Both the position numbers and the translations under genes were made by a program. Below the pieces are notes generated by a model that worked only from the letters and a program-made list of their open reading frames with translations, did no database searches and had not been told where the DNA came from. A stretch of 64,000 nucleotides of DNA from Mycolicibacterium flavescens. Lineage in GTDB: Bacteria > Actinomycetota > Actinomycetes > Mycobacteriales > Mycobacteriaceae. Location: contig NZ_MIHA01000018.1 in the NCBI RefSeq assembly GCF_001722335.1, positions 1-64,000 of the forward strand. The letters run 5' to 3'. This document shows positions 58,843 through 64,000 of the stretch, piece after piece (position 1 is the first letter of the stretch; every line of letters begins with the position of its first letter).

Positions 58843-60081
58843 TCAGAACAGGTCCCCGCCGGCCGCCGACGCTGTGGTGCCGGCCTTCTCGAACGCCCGC
58901 ACCACACTGCGGCCGACCGTCCACCGGTGCACCTCGTCCGGTCCGTCGACGATCCGGTTCATCCGCGCCTCAGAAAGCCAGGCCGCCAGCGGCAGATCGT
59001 GGGTGTAGCCCAGTGAGCCGTGAATCTGCATCGCCGTGTCGATGACGTCGATGAGCATGTTGGCGATGTAGGTCTTGGCGATCGAGTTCTCGACCCGCAG
59101 ATCGAGGCCCTTCTCCATCTTGTACGCCAGGTGCAGCACCATCAGCCGTGTCATGTACAGCTTTTCGGCGCAGTCGGACAGCATCCACTGGACTCCCTGG
59201 CGGTCGGCGACCCGCTGGCCGAACGTCACGCGCTCGCACGCCCGCGCGGTCGCCATGTCCAGCGCGGCCTGAGCCTTGGCGATGCTCCACATCCCGTGGC
59301 GCAACCGTCCGTAGCCGAGCCGGTGCTGACCCATCGCGAACCCCCGACCGCGGCCGCCGAGGATGTTCTCGTCGGGCACCACGAGGTCGTTGATCCGTAC
59401 CTCCGCATGCCCCATGGTGACCTCGTCACCGTACGACGGCCCGTCGTGCTCACCCATCACCGGAATGTTGCGCAGAATCTCGAAACCGGGGTCGGGCAGT
59501 TCGACCAGGAACGTCGTGTACTGCTCGTGGCGGGGCGCGTCGGGATCCGTCTTGGCCATCACCAGCGCCAGCTGCGAGATGGAAGCCCCTGAGGTGAACC
59601 ATTTCTCGCCGTTGAGCACCCACGACGATCCCTTCTGCACGGCGGCGGTCTGCATCCCGGTCGCGTCAGCGCCCGCCGCCCGTTCGGTCATCGCGAAGCA
59701 CACCCGGATGTCACCGTTGACCAGGGGGATCAGGTAGCGCTGCTTCTGCTCCTCGGTGCCGTGCTCGATGAGCGTCAACATCGTGGCGTCCTGCGGGCCC
59801 ATGCAGTTCATCGCCCACGCCGCGAGGTGGCTGAACGACCGGCCCACCTCCACCTGCACCACGGCGTTGGCCAGGTGACCCAGGCCCATCCCGCCGTACT
59901 CGACCGGCACGAACGGGCACCACAGTCCTCGTTCGCGCGCGACCTTCTGAAGTTCGGCGACGAGGCCGAAGAACGGCCGTGTCCCGATCTCCTTCTCGGC
60001 GGGCAGGATCACGTCGTCGATGAAGGCAGCCACGCGGGCACGCACGTCACGCACGTCGGCAGGCAAGTCGAAGTCGATCAT
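58843..60081 (-). CDS. acyl-CoA dehydrogenase, ACAD10/11-like, 412 aa
   Basis: It is an FAD-dependent acyl-CoA dehydrogenase with ACAD-like N-, middle- and C-domains. VCFAMTERAAGADATGMQT near residue 130 is the usual FAD/substrate region, and IVDGPDEVHRWTVGRSV near the C-terminus is the DGPDEVH motif I know from ACAD10/11 and related enzymes. In those, an APH-type kinase phosphorylates a 4-hydroxyacyl-CoA and the dehydrogenase-like partner removes the phosphate. Here the kinase partner is the divergent gene at 60138. ATG 60081 is chosen; a TTG at 60117 would cross the operator. Confidence 0.9.
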   Translation of the reverse strand: MIDFDLPADVRDVRARVAAFIDDVILPAEKEIGTRPFFGLVAELQKVARERGLWCPFVPVEYGGMGLGHLANAVVQVEVGRSFSHLAAWAMNCMGPQDATMLTLIEHGTEEQKQRYLIPLVNGDIRVCFAMTERAAGADATGMQTAAVQKGSSWVLNGEKWFTSGASISQLALVMAKTDPDAPRHEQYTTFLVELPDPGFEILRNIPVMGEHDGPSYGDEVTMGHAEVRINDLVVPDENILGGRGRGFAMGQHRLGYGRLRHGMWSIAKAQAALDMATARACERVTFGQRVADRQGVQWMLSDCAEKLYMTRLMVLHLAYKMEKGLDLRVENSIAKTYIANMLIDVIDTAMQIHGSLGYTHDLPLAAWLSEARMNRIVDGPDEVHRWTVGRSVVRAFEKAGTTASAAGGDLF

Positions 60082-60083
60082 TC

Positions 60084-60117
60084 GACAGACGCTGTCATGA
60101 TTGACAGTCACTGTCAA
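60084..60117. promoter_or_regulatory. two palindromes between the ACAD and kinase genes
   Basis: TTGACAGT-C-ACTGTCAA at 60101-60117 is a perfect inverted repeat, and GACAG-ACG-CTGTC at 60084-60096 is a second one sharing the GACAG core. They lie just upstream of the kinase -10 (60125) and before the ACAD start. The TetR gene in the kinase operon (61166) is the likely regulator. Confidence 0.65.
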
Positions 60118-60124
60118 CAGCCGC

Positions 60125-60130
60125 TAGTTT
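60125..60130 (+). promoter_or_regulatory. -10 element for the kinase operon
   Basis: TAGTTT ends 8 nt before ATG 60138, a leaderless arrangement. The palindrome at 60101-60117 lies directly upstream and would block the -35 region. Confidence 0.5.
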
Positions 60131-60137
60131 GCCTGAC

Positions 60138-61169
60138 ATGACCACCGCGCAGCTCGTCGATGTCGACCGGCTCGACGCCTGGATCGGTGACCGCCTGCCC
60201 GGTGCCGGCACGCCACTGGTCGCCGAACGGATCGGCGCGGCCACCGGAATCGCCAATGCGCTGTACAAAGTCAGCCGCGGCGACAACGCGTGGGTGCTGC
60301 GTCGCCCGCCCGCGGTGAAGAACGATCCCAGCGCCTCGAACATTCTGCGCGAGTGGCGAATTCTGACTGCTCTGGAAGGCACCGCGGTTCCGCACCCGAC
60401 GCCGGTGCTGCTGTGCGAAGACACGATCGTGCTCGGTGCGCCGTTCATGCTCATGAGCGTGGTGGACGGGTTCACACCTGGCTTCGTGCTACCGGAACCC
60501 TTCGTCAGCAGCGCCGATCTTCGCCGGCAGCTCGCCATGGCATACGTCGACGGCATCGCCGACCTTGCGTCGGTGGACTGGCAGACCCGTGGCCTCGACG
60601 GGCTCGGCAAGCCGGAGGGATTCCTCGAACGCCAGGTGCCGCGATGGCTCGCGCAGTTGGAGCGCTATTGGACAAGGGATCTGCCCGAACTGGACTTCGT
60701 GTGCAACTGGCTGACCTCGAACACTCCGACGATGAGCGCACCCGCGCTCATCCATGGCGACTACAGCCCGTTCAACGTGATGGTGGCCCATGACCCACCG
60801 GCGCGGCTGGCCGCCATCGTCGACTGGGACACCGGCACCATCGGTGATCCGCTCCTCGACATCGGGCACCTCCTGGCCCGCTGGACCGAACCCGGCGAAG
60901 AACCCCTCATCACCGAACAGGCCGGGGGCGTAGACGGATATCCGTCCCGGGCCGACATGGCTCGGCGGTATGCCGAGCGCACGGGACGTGACCTCTCGGC
61001 CCTGCCGTATTACCAGGCGCTGGCCCTGTTCAAGCTCGCGATCATCTTGGAAGGCTCGCACGCCCGCCAGGTGCACGCCGGCGTCGATCCCGAACATACC
61101 GATATGGGGCTGTACGTGATCAACCTCCTCCACGGCGCGGCCGCGTTCGCCCGAGGTGCGCGACGGTGA
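60138..61169 (+). CDS. APH-type phosphotransferase (ACAD10/11-kinase-like), 343 aa
   Basis: The protein has the APH fold. The catalytic loop IHGDYSPFNVMV has His206-Gly-Asp208 and Asn213, and the metal-binding Asp229 is in AIVDWDTGTIGDPLLDIGHL. The N-terminal region binds ATP (RIGAATGIANALYKV, VLRRPP). Kinases with the same motifs are fused to or paired with ACAD10/11-type dehydrogenases, as here with the divergent gene at 58843. The likely substrate is a hydroxyacyl-CoA. ATG 60138 is leaderless (TAGTTT 8 nt upstream). The stop overlaps the TetR start (GTGA). Confidence 0.88.
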   Translation: MTTAQLVDVDRLDAWIGDRLPGAGTPLVAERIGAATGIANALYKVSRGDNAWVLRRPPAVKNDPSASNILREWRILTALEGTAVPHPTPVLLCEDTIVLGAPFMLMSVVDGFTPGFVLPEPFVSSADLRRQLAMAYVDGIADLASVDWQTRGLDGLGKPEGFLERQVPRWLAQLERYWTRDLPELDFVCNWLTSNTPTMSAPALIHGDYSPFNVMVAHDPPARLAAIVDWDTGTIGDPLLDIGHLLARWTEPGEEPLITEQAGGVDGYPSRADMARRYAERTGRDLSALPYYQALALFKLAIILEGSHARQVHAGVDPEHTDMGLYVINLLHGAAAFARGARR

Positions 61170-61774
61170 CCGAACAGCTCGCCGAACGTCGGCGCCGTCT
61201 GCTGCGTGACGAGATCAGCCGCATCGCAGTGAACATGTTCGCCGAGAGGGGCTTCGACAACGTCACGGTCGGTGAAATCGCCGCAGCCGCCGGACTCTCG
61301 GAGCGCACCTTGTTCCGGTACTTCGCCACCAAGGACGAACTCCTGCTCGGATACGAGCACCACCTGTGGGAGCGGCTGGGGGAGGCGTTGGCCGCGCGCC
61401 CACACGACGAAGGACCCGTGACGGCGTTGCGCGAAGCCTTCCTCGCCACCTCTCACGTCGAGCCACAGGTCCGCGAGCGCGTGCTGCAACTCGGCCGGAT
61501 CCTCGCTCAGGCCCCCGAGCTACAGGCCCGCACCCACGCCAGGCGCCTCAACAACGACGACGTCATCGTCGAGATGGTCGCTGGGCGCCTGCCCGGCCGC
61601 CGGGCGAAGGGCCGTGACCTGGCGCGGGTCATCGTGTCGGCGATGAGTGCCGTGGCGGCAACAGAATTCAATGCGTGGGTGGCCGCGGGAGGTCGCGGCG
61701 ATCCCGCCGTCCGGATCGGTGAGGCACTGCACCTCCTCGAGACCGGCCTTCGTCAACTGGATGCGAACTCATGA
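61166..61774 (+). CDS. TetR family regulator, 202 aa
   Basis: A TetR protein with a strong HTH (RIAVNMFAERGFDNVTVGEI, SERTLFRYFATKDELLLGYE, residues about 19-64) and a helical ligand domain ending with a conserved EALHLLETGLRQL. GTG 61166 overlaps the kinase stop, and the stop overlaps the next SDR (ATGA). Its place in the kinase operon and the GACAGT palindromes at 60084-60117 point to autoregulation with the ACAD gene. Confidence 0.88.
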   Translation: MTEQLAERRRRLLRDEISRIAVNMFAERGFDNVTVGEIAAAAGLSERTLFRYFATKDELLLGYEHHLWERLGEALAARPHDEGPVTALREAFLATSHVEPQVRERVLQLGRILAQAPELQARTHARRLNNDDVIVEMVAGRLPGRRAKGRDLARVIVSAMSAVAATEFNAWVAAGGRGDPAVRIGEALHLLETGLRQLDANS

Positions 61775-62520
61775 GTAATCCCTTCGACCTCACCGGACGC
61801 GTCGCAATGATCACCGGCGCCACCCGCGGCATCGGGCGGTCGATTGCCGACACGCTCGCAAACGCCGGCGCCGAGGTGATCGTCGTCAGCCGCAAGGCGG
61901 ACGCGTGCGAGCGGACCGCCACCGAACTCGAACAAACCGGCGGACGTGCCATCCCCCTGGCCGCGAACGTCAACCGCTGGTCCGAGTGCGACGAGCTGGT
62001 GCAGCGCGCGTACGCCGAAGCCGGCCGGATCGACATCCTGGTCAACAACGCCGGATCATCACCGCGGTATGACAGCGTGGACGCCATCTCCGAGGAACTG
62101 TTCGACAAGACCGTCGCGCTCAACCTCAAGGGCCCGTTCCGGCTCACGGCGCTCGTCGGGACACGGATGGCCGCCAGCGGCGGCGGCGCGGTGGTCAACA
62201 TCAGCACCATCTCGGCGCAGACCGGCGCCGCACACGCCATCGTCTACGCCGCCGCGAAGGCGGGCATGAACAACCTGACCAAGTCGTTCGCCCAGGCGCT
62301 GGCACCCTCGGTGCGGGTCAACGCGATCATGCCGGGCGCGGTCGACACCGACGTCGTCAAGGCCTGGCCCCAGCATGAACGCGACCTCGCCGCATCGAAG
62401 GCTGTGCTCGGCCGCCTCGGCGAGCCTACCGAGATCGCCGGCGCCGCACTGTATCTGGCCAGCGACGCGGCGAGCTTCACCACCGGACAGGTCTTCGCTG
62501 TCGACGGTGGACTGTCATGA
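61771..62520 (+). CDS. SDR family oxidoreductase, 249 aa
   Basis: A classical SDR with MITGATRGIGRSIA near residue 13, LVNNAGSSP near 90, STISAQ and YAAAKAGMNN (Tyr159, Lys163) as the catalytic region, and FTTGQVFAVDGG at the C-terminus. It overlaps its neighbours by 4 bp at both ends (ATGA), so it is coupled to the TetR and the next SDR. Probably oxidises a hydroxyacyl intermediate of the same pathway as the kinase and ACAD. Confidence 0.88.
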   Translation: MSNPFDLTGRVAMITGATRGIGRSIADTLANAGAEVIVVSRKADACERTATELEQTGGRAIPLAANVNRWSECDELVQRAYAEAGRIDILVNNAGSSPRYDSVDAISEELFDKTVALNLKGPFRLTALVGTRMAASGGGAVVNISTISAQTGAAHAIVYAAAKAGMNNLTKSFAQALAPSVRVNAIMPGAVDTDVVKAWPQHERDLAASKAVLGRLGEPTEIAGAALYLASDAASFTTGQVFAVDGGLS

Positions 62521-63335
62521 GCGCGGCGCGGATGGAACTCGCCGGCCGGTGCGCGGTCGTGACGGGAGGGGGACACGGGATCGGCCGCGCCCTGGCCGAA
62601 GAACTGACCGCACGCGGCGCGCGGGTGGTGGTCGCTGACCTCAACGTCGAACGCGCGCAAAAGGTCGCGGCGCGCGTGGGTGGGATCGCGGCGGCCTGTG
62701 ACGTCGGTTCCCAGGACGCGGTCAACGACCTGGTCGCCAGCGCCGAGGACGCCTTCGGGCCGGTGGCGGTGTTCTGCTCCAACGCCGGCTTCTCCGACAC
62801 CGGGGACGGGCTCCAGGTGTCCGCGGAGGACCTGCGTCGCATCGTCGACGTGAACCTGCTCAGCCACGTCTGGGCGGCCCAGGCGGTGCTGCCCGGAATG
62901 CTCGACCGCGGTGCAGGCTGGCTGATCCAGACGATCTCCTCGGCCGCGCTGATCACCGGACCGTCGTTCATGGGCTACACGCTCACCAAACACGGTGCGC
63001 TCGGATTCGCCGAATGGGTCGCGCTCAACTACGGGCACCGCGGTATCCAGGTCACCTGCCTGTGCCCGAACGCGGTCAACACCGGCATGCTCGGGCGCAA
63101 CGAGGACGACGAGGACGACGAGCACGACGGCGCCGCCGGACGACCGGACCTCAGCGCGCTGGGGGAGGTCGTCGAACCCGAAGACTGCGCACGCCAGGCG
63201 CTCGACGCGGCGCAAACCGGCCGCTTTCTGGCGCTGCCGCATCCGCGGGTGGGGGATTCGTTCCTGCGCAAAGCCACCGACTACGACGCCTGGCTCGCCC
63301 GCACCAACCAACGACTCCAGCGCATGCGGGAGTGA
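62517..63335 (+). CDS. SDR family oxidoreductase, 272 aa
   Basis: A classical SDR with VVTGGGHGIGRALAEE near residue 14, FCSNAGFS (SNAG for NNAG) near 88, TISSAALITG and GYTLTKHGALGF as the catalytic Ser/Tyr/Lys region. An acidic insertion (NEDDEDDEHD) near 199 is unusual. It starts by ATGA overlap with the upstream SDR and lies 11 bp before the next one, so three SDRs form a row. Confidence 0.86.
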   Translation: MSAARMELAGRCAVVTGGGHGIGRALAEELTARGARVVVADLNVERAQKVAARVGGIAAACDVGSQDAVNDLVASAEDAFGPVAVFCSNAGFSDTGDGLQVSAEDLRRIVDVNLLSHVWAAQAVLPGMLDRGAGWLIQTISSAALITGPSFMGYTLTKHGALGFAEWVALNYGHRGIQVTCLCPNAVNTGMLGRNEDDEDDEHDGAAGRPDLSALGEVVEPEDCARQALDAAQTGRFLALPHPRVGDSFLRKATDYDAWLARTNQRLQRMRE

Positions 63336-63346
63336 AAGGAGCGCCA

Positions 63347-64000
63347 ATGCGCCTCGCCGACAAGATCATTGCGATCACCGGATCCGGCTCAGGCCTGGGC
63401 CGCCGGGCGGCCCAACTGTTCGCCGAACACGGCGCGAGACTTGTGGTCAGCGACGTGGTACCCGGGCGCGCGGATGCCGCCGCTCAGCTGATCAACGACG
63501 CCGGCGGCGAAGCGATCGCCGTTGACGCGGACGTGCGCGTCGAGGCGGACATGCAGAATCTGGTCGCCCGGACCGTTGAGCGGTTCGGGCGGATCGACGT
63601 CATGTGGGCCAACGCCGGCATTCCGGAACCGGGTTTCGGCATGCAGGGGTTCGTCGACTCCGAACTCGAGGACTGGAACAACATCTTCGCCGTCAACGTG
63701 ACCGGAATCTATCTCGCCTGGCGCTCGGCGGCGAAGTGGATGGTCGCCAACAACGTCGGCGGGACGCTTCTGGCGACCACGTCGGCGGCGTCGTTCGCGG
63801 CGTACCCCGGTTTCCCGATGTACGCGGCGTCCAAGGCCGCGGGCAACGGCTTGACGCGCGCGACCGCCCTCGAATTGGGCAAGTACGGAATCCGGGCGAA
63901 CGCGTTGTGCCCCACGCACGGCATGTCGGTGAACTTCGCGCTCTCACCGGAGGCCGATGTGCTCGGCAAGTCGTACGAGGAGATGTCGCCGTGGGACCCC
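63347..64000 (+). CDS. SDR family oxidoreductase, partial at the window end
   Basis: The first 218 residues of an SDR: IAITGSGSGLGRRAAQLFAE near residue 8, MWANAGIPEPGFG (ANAG for NNAG) near 86, TTSAASFAAYPGFPMYAASK as the catalytic region (Tyr and Lys of YAASK) and RANALCPTHG. The gene runs off the window; the last quarter is not visible. AAAGGA precedes ATG 63347. It is the third SDR of the row and probably the same transcript. Confidence 0.86.
   Translation, partial: MRLADKIIAITGSGSGLGRRAAQLFAEHGARLVVSDVVPGRADAAAQLINDAGGEAIAVDADVRVEADMQNLVARTVERFGRIDVMWANAGIPEPGFGMQGFVDSELEDWNNIFAVNVTGIYLAWRSAAKWMVANNVGGTLLATTSAASFAAYPGFPMYAASKAAGNGLTRATALELGKYGIRANALCPTHGMSVNFALSPEADVLGKSYEEMSPWDP

Overview
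The window is a high-GC mycobacterial chromosome, most probably a fast-growing Mycolicibacterium-type species. I base this on many genes whose sequence and order match my memory of M. tuberculosis Rv1098c-Rv1120c (fum, glpX, a DUF4245 gene, a 3-beta-hydroxysteroid dehydrogenase, xseB-xseA, ispH, ychF). GTG starts, ATGA/GTGA overlaps between genes, leaderless-type promoters, KstR-type operators and a complete mce operon fit the same picture. No database search was run.

Layout. 1-269: broken end of an IS481-family insertion sequence. 308-8694 (minus): glpX and fumC, then two paralogous AAA-ATPase/LuxR regulators of about 900 residues and a 70-residue membrane protein. 8750-17520: DUF4245, dienelactone hydrolase, AI-2E-type permease, two SDRs, an SRPBCC protein, an alpha/beta hydrolase, the 3-beta-HSD, xseB-xseA and a lipid-droplet-type protein. 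Two KstR-type operators (13069-13082, 15469-15482) tie part of this block to steroid metabolism. 17586-22686: ispH, a penicillin-binding lipoprotein, a DUF6542-like membrane protein and ychF.

22647-23936 is the most unusual segment. About 1.28 kb is inserted in the 3' end of ychF between exact 13-bp repeats. It carries a helix-turn-helix gene, a 25-codon basic ORF and an HNH endonuclease gene, with no recombinase visible. The element gives YchF a new C-terminus, and the displaced native tail (VEFRFNV-stop) still lies just beyond the right repeat.

24019-26420: arsenic resistance operon (arsR divergent from arsI-acr3-arsC). 26449-33208: Imm5-like/DUF1801 fusion, a second DUF1801 gene, GNAT, VOC and SRPBCC proteins, a DUF2993 protein, a C92-type amidase, a class III adenylate cyclase and a CrtC-like protein. 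33215-36857: a three-domain kinase/M23-like/aminotransferase-fold protein divergent from a TetR gene.

37184-46707: eight-gene mce operon (two YrbE permeases, MceA-F with a lipoprotein MceE), an ABC-type lipid importer. Two 62-bp hairpin repeats follow, then an AveC-like membrane protein with a 58-residue partner, divergent from a MarR gene over a perfect palindrome. 48570-64000: a catabolic region with a P450, Rieske oxygenase, flavin monooxygenase, amidohydrolase, five SDRs (the last cut by the window end), a SnoaL-like protein, an ACAD10/11-type acyl-CoA dehydrogenase, two APH-type kinases and three TetR regulators. Together these suggest uptake and oxidation of a hydrophobic, perhaps terpenoid or steroid-like, compound by an uncharacterised pathway.
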